Part shown: piece after piece, positions 1 through 10,400 of the stretch
Position numbering within the stretch: position 1 is the first letter of the stretch
Layout: every line of letters starts with the position of its first letter
NCBI GenBank assembly: GCA_026390775.1
Contig: JAPLFF010000007.1
Span: forward strand, 186,001 to 250,000
From: Ignavibacteriales bacterium
GTDB lineage: Bacteria; Bacteroidota; Ignavibacteria; Ignavibacteriales; Melioribacteraceae
Length of the DNA: 64,000 nucleotides
Reading direction: 5' to 3'
Position numbers and translations under genes: made by a program
Notes under the pieces: generated by a model
What the model saw: the letters and a program-made list of their open reading frames with translations, nothing else
The model's database searches: none
What the model was told of the DNA's origin: nothing

Positions 1-46
1 AATTTTTGAATCCAAGTTTAATGAACCTGATAAACTAGACTGCCCA

Positions 47-75
47 CTGACAACTGACAACTGACAACTGACAAC
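47..75. repeat. Four-copy 7-bp tandem repeat (CTGACAA)
   Basis: Four perfect head-to-tail copies of CTGACAA lie 41 bp beyond the stop codon of the minus-strand gene that ends at 117. Read in that gene's direction the word is TTGTCAG, with a degenerate fifth copy (TGGGCAG). No coding sequence covers it. It resembles other short-word repeats found after stop codons in this window. Confidence 0.85.
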
Positions 76-116
76 AATTAATAAATATATTTTTTTCATC
101 TTATCACCCAAAATAA

Positions 117-3100
117 TTATAGACTAAAATCGAAAAGTATTCCGCCATAGAAACTCCATTCTTTGCCGTAAGAAACATTTTCTCCTAAGATCTTTCTGGA
201 AAATTTATCGAATGAATAAGCGGCGTTGAAGAATAAACTTGTCGGGAATAAATAAAATGAATTCATCTTAATTCTTATTTCTGCACCGGCACCCTTCTTA
301 AAATTATTAAGTGATGGAAATTCTCCTGTCCATGCATTTCCAAAATCTCCGTAAACAGATAAGTAAATTTTATCAACGTACAAATGTCCTATGCGTGTAT
401 CAATATTTTTGAAGAGCGGAAACCGATAAGTAAGGTTTATCCACCCGACTTTATTACCGCTAACAGCATAGAAAGGATAACTCTTCATACCGATTAATCC
501 GCCAAGATAGAAATCAAAAAAATCCGGGACTGCTTTGCCGAGAATTGAACCCGCACGGAATTGGGCGGTTAATGTTTGCCCCGATCCTAAAGCAAAATAT
601 TCTCTCCAATTCAATTCAAGTCTGTGAAAATTAAAATCATTGTAAAGCGGTTCAAGAAATCCGCCAACTACAGTGTAATTACCCTCATTATTAAAACGGT
701 TAAATTCATAGTTGTACTGAAACTCAACTTTTCTACCTACCGGATTGATATCGGAATCTATCTGCGGTTTAATTTCTTCGTGTGTGAATTTAATTTGAAT
801 ATTTCTGCCGATATAATATTTATCATCACTTGCCGGATATAAATAATTTCCGCTTTCGGGTAAAATAAAACTGCTTAGTGTTGAAACATATTGGCTGAAA
901 ATAAATCGCGATTCAATATTATTCCCTTCCGAAAAGATTTTGTGCCGAGCAATAAAATCAACTTCAAATAAATTATATGTGACTTCGGCAGGAATGTTAT
1001 AATCAACCCTCGGCGGAATAAATGTAGAATCTATTCCGAAAGGAAGATTAATATTATTTTTACGGCTAATACTGTAAATTTCAAAACCAATCTGAGGTTT
1101 TAATCCGAGATTATAGAGCAACGGAATTTTATTCTTGTATTCGAATTGTAAAAAAAGATCGCGTTCCATTCTTCTGTTCAATGAAGCGCTTCCAAAAATT
1201 GAGAAACGGTTCAACACATCACTTGATGCAACATAAACTCCAGGTTTGATTCTATCTAAACCGGAATTTGATGTATTGTAATTATCGAATCTAATGAACG
1301 GCAATATGCTTATCTTCGAAAAGAAACCGGAATATTTTTCCGGAGTGTAAATTGATAACTCTTTGTCGTCAAAATTTCTTAAAGCATTGATATTAAATTT
1401 AGCTAAGTCCCCTTTTGGTTTATCCTCTCCCAATGGCGGATTACCAATCCAAACATATTTGTTTGCGGGATCAATTTTTAATTCATCATTCTTTGGTAAG
1501 AAAAATATTTTGAATCCATCAGCGTTATAACCGGTATAGACAAGATCTCCATTTGTATTAACAGCCGGCATAAATGCCCCGCCTGTTACATTTGTTATCT
1601 GCTTCTTCTCTCCTGTAGTAAGATCAAGCGAGTAAATATTGAATATGCCGGACTTATCGCTTGAATAATATAATTTTCCGTTTTTTGCTTGAATCGGATT
1701 TCGTTCATCTGCATTTGATGTTGTAATCAGTTTGTAATTTGAACCATCCGAATTGATTCGTGCAACATCGCGGTTATCACTATATGAATAATCAAAAAGG
1801 ATGAATGTATCATCAGTGGAAAATTTCGGATTAAAAACCTGTTCTCCTTTATCAAAAAAAGTAAGTTGCTTAAAACCTGCATGTCCGGTAGGCAGGCTCT
1901 TTCCGTCAATATCAACCATACCAAGATTAACAGTTCCGTCATTCTGAAAAATAAAAACTATTTTCTTACCGTCGTTCGAAACGGAAGGATTGTTAGCACG
2001 AAGTCCGAATGTTAAACGAATTTCTTTCTTCTCATCGAGATCATAAATATATAGATCGTGAATATTGACAAGACGCGGATTACTATCGCTCAACTTTGAA
2101 TATACAATTTTATTTGTTCCGGGAACGACACTTACACTAGAACGAATTTGTGAAATAATTTCTTTTTCTTCTTTTGTTTTCAGATCAAGCATATACAAAA
2201 AAGATGAACTGAAATAGTCGTTCGACTTATTTGAAATGTAAAATATTTTTGAACCATCATTCGAAAAGACAGGATAAAAATTTCCGAATCCTTCTTTGCA
2301 GATCATCTCTCCGGCAACTTGATTTTTTTCAACTTCGGCAATTCTTTTTTTGTAATCGGATTTTAAGAATTTACTCCACTCATCATAAACTTCATTTCCA
2401 TCCTTGCCAAGTACATCTTTGAACGCCGCATCAATCGTGAAGTTTGTTAATTTGGAAAGTTTATTATTAATCTCGCGGAGTTTATCCTCGCCATATTTCT
2501 GTGCTAAATATCTTACAAGTGCAAAACCGGAATTATAAACTGATTCATTACCAAGACTGGTTTTATCAAACACACCCATCTGATTCCATGTTAGCATCTT
2601 ATCATTCAATGCATAACTGCGCAAGATCATATCGCGGTGAGTATCCCAACTATCATAGTTGAATTCTTTGCGCATGTATTGTGCAGTTCCCTCGGCAAAC
2701 CAAGCCGGAACATTTATTCCCGGTATCGGATATGATGCAATAAAATTTGGGAAACCGAAAAGTATATCGGGTCTGCGTTTATCTTCGTAATTCATGAATT
2801 GAAGATAAAGTATTGGAAAAGTTCGCGATAACTTCATTGAAGCCTGAATCTGGACCATGTGTGTAAACTCGTGCGAGATTACATTGCGTAGCCAATTGTG
2901 TGTTCCGCGAAGATCAAAATCGAGCGATGATGACCAGATCTCAATTTTGTTATCAAAGAAATAAGTTGCACCGTTCGAATAATCATCAATGTCTTTAATT
3001 ACAAAATCAATTACATCCGGTTCATATTGATAAAGAGAAGTTATCGGTCCCCAAACTTCATCGGCAATTTTAGCAACTGTCTTTGCGGTGCGTTCGGCTT

Positions 3101-3230
3101 CTTCATGATAATGTACGCGAACATGTTTGCCTTTGATAGTAAGCCAGTTAAAGTCGGGATTATAATCACTGATTTGAGCAAGAACTCTGTAGGATAAAAT
3201 TAAGAACGATATTAGAAATAGTTTTTTCAT
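117..3230 (-). CDS. Surface metalloprotease: peptidase MA-like, beta-propeller and outer-membrane barrel
   Basis: The protein has 1037 aa and begins with a signal peptide of about 20 residues ending in VLAQ. A gluzincin-type zinc site, HEFTH, lies near residues 121-125. A likely third ligand is the Glu of WFAEGTAQY near 181, as in the peptidase MA family. Residues about 310-600 carry repeated TolB/PD40-type blades (for example GSKIFYISN and GKKIVFIFQ). The last ~400 residues are rich in alternating beta strands and end in FDFSL, like a BamA/surface-antigen barrel. I infer that the barrel anchors the protease in the outer membrane. The substrate is unknown. The start is placed at ATG 3230; the codon before it is TTG. 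It lies 6 bp after the next gene upstream, so co-transcription is likely. Confidence 0.8.
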   Translation of the reverse strand: MKKLFLISFLILSYRVLAQISDYNPDFNWLTIKGKHVRVHYHEEAERTAKTVAKIADEVWGPITSLYQYEPDVIDFVIKDIDDYSNGATYFFDNKIEIWSSSLDFDLRGTHNWLRNVISHEFTHMVQIQASMKLSRTFPILYLQFMNYEDKRRPDILFGFPNFIASYPIPGINVPAWFAEGTAQYMRKEFNYDSWDTHRDMILRSYALNDKMLTWNQMGVFDKTSLGNESVYNSGFALVRYLAQKYGEDKLREINNKLSKLTNFTIDAAFKDVLGKDGNEVYDEWSKFLKSDYKKRIAEVEKNQVAGEMICKEGFGNFYPVFSNDGSKIFYISNKSNDYFSSSFLYMLDLKTKEEKEIISQIRSSVSVVPGTNKIVYSKLSDSNPRLVNIHDLYIYDLDEKKEIRLTFGLRANNPSVSNDGKKIVFIFQNDGTVNLGMVDIDGKSLPTGHAGFKQLTFFDKGEQVFNPKFSTDDTFILFDYSYSDNRDVARINSDGSNYKLITTSNADERNPIQAKNGKLYYSSDKSGIFNIYSLDLTTGEKKQITNVTGGAFMPAVNTNGDLVYTGYNADGFKIFFLPKNDELKIDPANKYVWIGNPPLGEDKPKGDLAKFNINALRNFDDKELSIYTPEKYSGFFSKISILPFIRFDNYNTSNSGLDRIKPGVYVASSDVLNRFSIFGSASLNRRMERDLFLQFEYKNKIPLLYNLGLKPQIGFEIYSISRKNNINLPFGIDSTFIPPRVDYNIPAEVTYNLFEVDFIARHKIFSEGNNIESRFIFSQYVSTLSSFILPESGNYLYPASDDKYYIGRNIQIKFTHEEIKPQIDSDINPVGRKVEFQYNYEFNRFNNEGNYTVVGGFLEPLYNDFNFHRLELNWREYFALGSGQTLTAQFRAGSILGKAVPDFFDFYLGGLIGMKSYPFYAVSGNKVGWINLTYRFPLFKNIDTRIGHLYVDKIYLSVYGDFGNAWTGEFPSLNNFKKGAGAEIRIKMNSFYLFPTSLFFNAAYSFDKFSRKILGENVSYGKEWSFYGGILFDFSL

Positions 3231-3236
3231 CAAATA

Positions 3237-6236
3237 TTATTTTACAACCGCAATTTTTATGATCTTGTTCGCAGAATTTCCGCTGCTGCCTTTTACTTCG
3301 AGATAAGCATAATAAATACCGCTTTGAATTTTAGAAACGTCCCAAACAGTTTCGTTATCAAATCCGCCTCTTGCTTTACTATTCAATTCCGCAACCAATT
3401 CTCCGGCAAGATCTACTATTTTTATTTTCACATCGGAATCTTCCGAAACGTAATAACGAATATTTGTTGAGCTGCCGTAAACCGGATTAGGCCAGTTGTA
3501 AGCTTTATTCACAGGAAAGAAATCTGTTACTTGCTGCGATGATGATGGCACCGCAACAAAAGAAGAATTGATTGCATCTCCGTATTCTCCGCTCCAATAT
3601 GATTTCCCTTGCGTTGGTGCAATATTCCAAACATATAGTTGATTTGTTTGATTAATAAGTACAAGGTAAGGTTTGTAAATTGGCAGAGGTCCCATAGTTG
3701 GTAATTCTTCAGCAATCAATATTGGTGTAGTAGAAATTTTAGCGCCGCTTGAAATTGGAAATCCATCAACAAGTTTTCCTGTGATAGGATTAATCGCAAT
3801 GATATTCCCTTTATCTGTGAATCCAATTACTTCGGAAAATCCATCCCGGTTTAGATCAACAGCTAAGGGTGTTCCAATAAAATTTTCTCCCATTGTAATT
3901 GTAAACGGAAAATTTTTGGCCATCACTCCTTCGAAATTGTAAGCTTCAACAGAATTGCCGTTTGAAATCAAAATATAGTTTTGACCATCATTGAACAGAT
4001 CTGCAACTGAAAAATTCTTAATCATCACCGAAGAATTAACTACAAATGTTTTTTGCAATTTCCCATTGACAATTATATCAAAACCATTTTTTTCTGTAAG
4101 AACAATACTGATCGGATTTGAATCTTTACTTTGTGTACTGATCAATTTAATGGAAGGATTTAATAAATGTATTTGCGACTGATTTGCATCAACAAAGTAA
4201 TTTTGAGTTATATAAGAATAATAATTTGGCGCTGCACTAATTTGTTTGATCGGTTCATTTACAGTTTTTGCCACAACAGTAAATTTAAAATTAAAATTGC
4301 TAAAAGCTTCAGCTAAATTATTGCTTACATATAAAGTTCCATCAGAAGTTCCAACGTAAGCTTTAGCATTGCTGCCTGTTTGATCAATAACAGCTGTTGC
4401 GCTGATCTGTGACGGTAGCTGAAGATCTGCCGCAGTACCGCCTCTCAGTTTAACTGTATTGCTGTCGGTACCAACAAACCTAATTTGACCATTAAGATCA
4501 ATTAATGCCGGTGCAGTATTGCTGAAATTCGGAAATGTTGCATACTCACTACCAAAGTAATCATAGACGTAAGTTGTTTTATTGTCCGTTACATAAATAT
4601 ATTTTTTACTGCCAGATACGGCAGCGGATAAATATTTTTGCCCGCTAGTTAAATTTAGATTTGATGAAGAAATCAAGTTTAAGTTTCCGCTGTTGTAGCT
4701 GATATCAAAACTCATCTTATTTGATATTGTAGAAAAATTTTCCATTGTGATCAAACTGTTTGCACCGCTGGTAGAATTTGTATTTGGTTTTGAATCGGGA
4801 CTGAATTTGTTCTTGTATAATTTTGCCTTGTTGCCGGAATACCAAAAATCTTCGTTAGTTCCTTCTCCGATGGCAATCCCAAAAATTGTATCAAACCGTT
4901 TGCCTATATCAAAAATTCCATCGGCTTCTTCAACATAAACACCTCTTGCGTTTGGATCACTGTTGATCTTATTATCTGAAAGTTTATCATTTATTATTTT
5001 TTCATCAATATGCCAAATAACAATTCCGTTTCCGGGAACAGCCGCATCAAATTCATCAACATCAATCACTACACCGCCGTCAATTTTATCCGGTGTTACG
5101 TTGAATAATCCGCTTGTATCGGCTTGAATTATTGTATTAAATGTTTGTCCGTTCCTTTTGTAAGTAATTTTAACTTTATCTTTGTTTGCATCTTGCTGCC
5201 TATTCTCCACTAGAAAATATTCTGATGAATTAATCGGCACTTTTAGAAGAGAAGTATCTTGTATAGAAGCTGTTAATCTTGCCGCAATTTTTGGGTGGAA
5301 ATTATTGATGCTGAGAGTTACCGGTTGTTCCCAACCTAAAAACATTTTTTCCCACGGTGATGGTTCAGGCGGAAACATTCCAAAGTTTGCACTGATTGCC
5401 TGTCCATCCATTAGGCCAAATCTTCCAATAGCGCTAAGCCCCGTTTCCGTATTAAACAAATCCGGCAGACCAAGATAGTTACCGATGTTATTAACCAATT
5501 CGCCGTTAATTGTAATTTGCTGCAACAATTTAGAATTATCAATTGCAGTTAGTTCTCTCGATTCTGTTTCGGGAAGTATTATTGAATTTATGATCTTGCC
5601 ACTTCGAGTGGAAATTCCGGTAAACTGATCTCCGTATACTTTCTTGAAAGCATTTTGTCCTAAATAAAGCGAAGGCAAGTTACGATCAATCGAAAAAGTT
5701 CCGAGGTCTAAACCGCTGCTAACACCGGCGTGGAATATTATGAAGAGATTATAGTCAGAGAATTTAATGTTAGAATATTTTTCGTCTACGAGTTTCCAAA
5801 CTTCACTTGCAAAATTTGCTAGTGGAGTAAAATCTTTTGATTGATATGCCGGGACGTAATCCCGCATTGTTTTAGAAACAGTTATAACATCACGGAGAAC
5901 ATTATAAGTAATATTTAATTTGCCGCGGGAGACTTTTTGATAATAATTTTTAGCGAAGAGGAGGTGATCTGAAAAATAAGTTGAATCATGCGGAAGCGGA
6001 TCTAGTATTGCTTTGCCATAATCTTGAGTATAATGAGAGCCGAATTTTCCGGTACCAATTGTTGCATCGTACTTATCTTCCTGGAAATCTACAATGACAG
6101 CAAGAATTTTCAATGTATCATTAGATTGTACAGATCTGTTTTGATTAAAACCTGAGTTAAACGGTTTTACAAAAGATTGGGCAGATAAACTGCCCAATCC
6201 AATAATCATAAGTATGATCAAAAAAACTTTTTTCAT
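3237..6236 (-). CDS. Secreted M6-like protein with dead protease site and T9SS sorting domain
   Basis: The protein has 999 aa and a signal peptide (cleavage near SLSAQ). The N-terminal 400 residues follow the M6 (immune inhibitor A) pattern: ILAVIVDFQEDKY, then LGLPDLFN, then IGRFGLMDG, then PWEKMFLGW. At residues 249-253, where M6 enzymes have HEFGH, this protein reads NNIGN, so both zinc histidines and the catalytic Glu are absent. The middle holds FG-GAP/propeller-like strands. The last ~85 residues form a type A T9SS sorting domain (NWPNPVYGSSTNIRYY, ending IKIAVVK). It sits 6 bp downstream of porV, consistent with being cargo of that secretion system. I infer a binding or structural role rather than proteolysis. 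Confidence 0.82.
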   Translation of the reverse strand: MKKVFLIILMIIGLGSLSAQSFVKPFNSGFNQNRSVQSNDTLKILAVIVDFQEDKYDATIGTGKFGSHYTQDYGKAILDPLPHDSTYFSDHLLFAKNYYQKVSRGKLNITYNVLRDVITVSKTMRDYVPAYQSKDFTPLANFASEVWKLVDEKYSNIKFSDYNLFIIFHAGVSSGLDLGTFSIDRNLPSLYLGQNAFKKVYGDQFTGISTRSGKIINSIILPETESRELTAIDNSKLLQQITINGELVNNIGNYLGLPDLFNTETGLSAIGRFGLMDGQAISANFGMFPPEPSPWEKMFLGWEQPVTLSINNFHPKIAARLTASIQDTSLLKVPINSSEYFLVENRQQDANKDKVKITYKRNGQTFNTIIQADTSGLFNVTPDKIDGGVVIDVDEFDAAVPGNGIVIWHIDEKIINDKLSDNKINSDPNARGVYVEEADGIFDIGKRFDTIFGIAIGEGTNEDFWYSGNKAKLYKNKFSPDSKPNTNSTSGANSLITMENFSTISNKMSFDISYNSGNLNLISSSNLNLTSGQKYLSAAVSGSKKYIYVTDNKTTYVYDYFGSEYATFPNFSNTAPALIDLNGQIRFVGTDSNTVKLRGGTAADLQLPSQISATAVIDQTGSNAKAYVGTSDGTLYVSNNLAEAFSNFNFKFTVVAKTVNEPIKQISAAPNYYSYITQNYFVDANQSQIHLLNPSIKLISTQSKDSNPISIVLTEKNGFDIIVNGKLQKTFVVNSSVMIKNFSVADLFNDGQNYILISNGNSVEAYNFEGVMAKNFPFTITMGENFIGTPLAVDLNRDGFSEVIGFTDKGNIIAINPITGKLVDGFPISSGAKISTTPILIAEELPTMGPLPIYKPYLVLINQTNQLYVWNIAPTQGKSYWSGEYGDAINSSFVAVPSSSQQVTDFFPVNKAYNWPNPVYGSSTNIRYYVSEDSDVKIKIVDLAGELVAELNSKARGGFDNETVWDVSKIQSGIYYAYLEVKGSSGNSANKIIKIAVVK

Positions 6237-6242
6237 TTCGGT

Positions 6243-7403
6243 TTATATTCCGCGCGGGAAACCCAATGTAGGTTTTATTTGAGATCCCCATCCGACCGAA
6301 AGAGTGAAACGAAGTGTATTTGATAGAGGATGATTTTCAGTTCCTTTAAATATATCTGTAGTTATGTAACTAAAATCAAAACCATATGTTTCATAACGGA
6401 TACCTGCACCAAGTGTTATGAATTTTCTATTTCCATGATCAGGATCTTCGTAAAAGAAACCAGCACGTAATGCAAACTGAAATCCTTCTGCAACATTACC
6501 ATACCAATATTCCAATCCCATAGAAGTAACAACATCTTTCATTACTTCACTGAATGGCCTATCTGTCCAAGATGTAAATATTGCTTTGTAAAAATCGGGG
6601 CGTTTTCCAGTACTATCTGCAACACCAATCAAGAGTCTACTAAAATCTAATGTGTAAGTAAGGGAGTTGTAATCATCTTGAAATATTCTTGCTGCCAACC
6701 CCAGACGTAGATTTGTCGGGATCGGATCTGCTTGAGCTTGGTCTATGTAATAAATTTTTGGTCCCAAATTACTTAAGTTCATACCAAGACTAAATTGATT
6801 TCCAAGATCACCCAAGAACGGTATTTCAAAATGTTCGGGACGCCACATTGCAGCAACATCAAAGCTCACTGAAGTTGCAACGCCTTTGCCTTGTTCTGCT
6901 TCAGTTGGTTTATCTGCCAAACGGCTATGTATTAATCTGAAATTAAATCCAAGTCCCCAACTATTACTTAACTTAGTTGCATAACCCAGAGTCAATGCCG
7001 CATCGAATGATCTAAATGTTCCAATGGGGTCAGGAGAGTTTGAACTTGTTCTTACAAATTCACCAAAGTTCATAAAAGTTACACTAGCAGTTACGCTGCC
7101 GCTTAGATCTTCTATGTATTGACGATAAGTTGCATATTCGTAAAAAAGGTCAAGATTAAATGCCGGAAGCCAATTGCTATGAGTGAAACTGATTTCCGAT
7201 CCGGTTAAAAATGCAATGCCGGCTGGATTCCAAAAAATAGCAGCAGAGTTATCTGCTAATCCGGAACCTGATTCGCCGATACCGCCAGCTCTTGAGTCCG
7301 GAGCTAAAAGCAAAAACGGTACTGCTGCTTCGCCTTGAGCTGAAATCTTGTTAAACCACATTATCAATGCACACACAATCAAAAGCATCGATATTTTTTT
7401 CAT
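6243..7403 (-). CDS. porV: PorV/PorQ-family outer-membrane protein of the type IX secretion system
   Basis: The protein is about 386 aa with a signal peptide (cleavage near NKISAQ). Hallmarks of the PorV (LptO/UPF0164) family include PFLLLAPDSRAGGIGESG and NSAAIFWNPAGIAFL near the mature N-terminus, followed by barrel strands. PorV is known to shuttle T9SS cargo from the translocon to the PorU sortase. The frame extends five codons upstream to a TTG, but a good GGAGG ribosome site lies 8 nt before ATG 7403, which decides the start. The gene follows porU by 49 bp, the same order as in Porphyromonas. The specific name PorV rather than PorQ/PorP relies on that synteny. Confidence 0.85.
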   Translation of the reverse strand: MKKISMLLIVCALIMWFNKISAQGEAAVPFLLLAPDSRAGGIGESGSGLADNSAAIFWNPAGIAFLTGSEISFTHSNWLPAFNLDLFYEYATYRQYIEDLSGSVTASVTFMNFGEFVRTSSNSPDPIGTFRSFDAALTLGYATKLSNSWGLGFNFRLIHSRLADKPTEAEQGKGVATSVSFDVAAMWRPEHFEIPFLGDLGNQFSLGMNLSNLGPKIYYIDQAQADPIPTNLRLGLAARIFQDDYNSLTYTLDFSRLLIGVADSTGKRPDFYKAIFTSWTDRPFSEVMKDVVTSMGLEYWYGNVAEGFQFALRAGFFYEDPDHGNRKFITLGAGIRYETYGFDFSYITTDIFKGTENHPLSNTLRFTLSVGWGSQIKPTLGFPRGI

Positions 7404-7452
7404 TTGTACTACCTCCAAATAAGATATTTTTTTTATTTCGTTAAGATGTATT

Positions 7453-10400
7453 TTATCTAATTACTGCCAATTTTCCAAGTACATTATCTTTATACTTACC
7501 ATCATTTGATTCCACAATTAATTTGTAAAGATAAGTACCGTTGGCAATTTGATTTTCATCCGCGTCGCGCCCATCCCAATCAATACGGACAAATTTATCA
7601 AGAATATTTGATTGCTCTATTTGCTTTATCATTCTTCCAGCAATTGTATAAATTTTTATTTTTACATTTATGGCAGTTGCAACATTATGCTGAAAAGTAA
7701 ATGTTGTATTTGATGAAAACGGATTCGGATAGTTCACAACATCACGCAGAACAATTCCATTATCACTCGATACAACAGAGAAGTTCGCTTCTTGAGAAGA
7801 TAAATTATTGAATACATCCCAAGCTTTAACTTTTATTTTGTAATCGCCAGGTGTCATTCCGGTAAATTTATATTTTATTAATCCGGATTTACCACCGGAA
7901 TTCAAATCGCCGACAAAACTATTTGTAAGATCAATTGGATTAACTTCATCATCATTTAAAATTGCTTCAAGCTTATGACCGATACCGGTTCCTGTAGTAT
8001 TCAATCCGGTTCGATCCGAAAGTTTTGCTATTAACATAAAATCGGGATTAACGAGATATGAACTTTGGAAATTGATATCATCAAAATAGATAGAGATTTC
8101 GGGACCTTTTCCATCATTAACAGCATCCGGGTTTGTACCACCGACAACAACATTAGTTGAATAACCAACACCATCGGATGTGCTGTTAGATATATATGCA
8201 ACTATCTTTCCATTTTTATTTTCATAAGAAATATCTTTTGGTACAACAAATTCTGTTTGGAACTCACCGTTTATAACAGAAGTTCTTCCACGATAAATCA
8301 ATCCGCCCTGCATTGTTACAGTGTAATCCATTTCCTTAAAATAAATTGATCGTTCGGAATCATACATACTGACAATTGCATCGCCATTATATTGGGCTAA
8401 AGTTCCATTAGTGTTTCTGACTGCTCCCTTTATCTTGACAGATCCTAATGCATTGACCTGCACCAAAGATTTTAAGGATTTTCCATTAACAGAATCAACA
8501 GAAGTAGGATTGAGAGGTTCGTCTAAACGTATAGCCGGATCTCCGAACAAATGAAATTTTTCATCGTTCTCTTCGGTTAATAATTGTTTGGCTAACAGAT
8601 AAGCTTTGCCTATTCTGATCGGAAGATTTCCTGCCTCTCTGGTCTGGAAAAGTCTGCTGTAAAGAGAATCATTTATAGTAGCATTTGCAACAGAATAAAC
8701 TACTCTTGAAGCTGAAAAAGCAGCTATCGCTCCACCGCTCATATTCATTAATATTTCTGTTGAACTTTGTTCGGTCGGATCATCATACTTTCCGAAATCG
8801 CAAGTAGCAGCTGTTAAGAAAAAATAATTTGAATTCTTCAACTGAGGTATTGATGCCGATCTTTCAAATACACTTTCATGAGCCCACACACCCGGATTTC
8901 CGTGTCCTACGTAGTTGATAATTAATGTACCGTCGTTAATTGCATTTATTATTGCTTTATTAACTTCCGGTTTTCTTCTGCCCAATCCGGTATAAACTGT
9001 TGGATACGCTACTAAATAGATTTTATCAAGATCAAAATATTTTGGAATTCTTTTATTCGCCAAGTTTTCAGATTGTGATGTATGCAAACTTCCATCATCG
9101 TAACCAACTGCTTGAGGTCCGTCATCCGCTACCAACGTTATATTATTTCTCCACAATCCTTTCTCAAGTCCGGTTTCATATTTTATTATCTTATCAATTA
9201 CAACATCGGCTTCAGCTGCTGTTTGTATGTTTAATCTCCCTATCGCTATATCAATTCGTTTATCATTACCGGAGATACGTGCATAAAAGTCATCTGTGGG
9301 GTAAGATTGTATTTCATCAAGTGATTCAGCCGTTTCGTATACAGGAACAAAATTTTTATTTAATTTTTCCGTATTAAGATAATCATAATCACCATCGCCT
9401 AGAAGTAAAACATAAGAAGGTTTTATTTGCCAGTTCTCATAAGCAAATTTGAGAAAATCTCTTATAGCTGTTGGGTCTAAAGAACCACAAGAAAATTCGT
9501 TTAAAATCTCATCAACATAGAATATTTGTGTTGATAATATATAAGGTGATTGTTGAGATCTATATGCAGCATACCGATCAGCTTGAGTCTTAAAATCTTT
9601 AGCTGTTATTACTATCATTTCACTACCTCTAAGATTACCGCGAATGTTCGAGTTAGTAATCTTTACTCCGTTAATTGGAGTTTTATAGGCAGCCGATGTA
9701 ACCGCAAAATATTTACTTACGTTGCCTTTTGTCTCTGCGGCTTGAAATTTTATTTGACCGAGGCTGATTATAGCATTTGAAATATTTTTCACATTTGCAT
9801 AGTCAGTAATATCAAAAAATTGAATTGAACTGTAATTTGTAAACGTATATTCAATCGTTGCGGTTGTGTCTTTAGAGAAGAGAAGTAAATTATCGACAAA
9901 TGATGTTAATTGTCTTTGGTAAGCTATCTCGAAATAATCTAATAATAATCTTGCACTTGAAGATGATGTGTTGATTGAAAATTTTAGATTACTTCTTTCG
10001 TCCAATGATAATTGTCCGCCGTAAATTCCGGAACCAATATCTTCTATTCCATAGATATAAGAATAAATACCCGGAACAGTGGATGAATAAATCCTACTTC
10101 CGCTTTCTTCAACACTATAAGGAGTTATAGTAGTTGAAGCATTAGCAACCCGGAAATTATATTTTATAATACTTGATGGAACAATGCCGTTTAGAGTTGT
10201 AAGATATGTTCTGCTTTTAGTACTGAGATCTAACTGGTCTCCAAAATAATCTCTTCCGCTTCTTCCAATATTTACACTGTCTTTGTCAAGACTCTTAAAT
10301 GCTAATGTTGAAGTCTGCTGATATGCATTAGTGAAGTTCGTTGATTGCTTGTTCGAAATACGTTTTCCGTTAACACCGCCATAAGTTAGCCAGTAATAAT

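Noticed and set aside
3231-3233. TTG start one codon upstream of ATG 3230
   Set aside because: The adjacent ATG is the more likely start and no ribosome site favours TTG.
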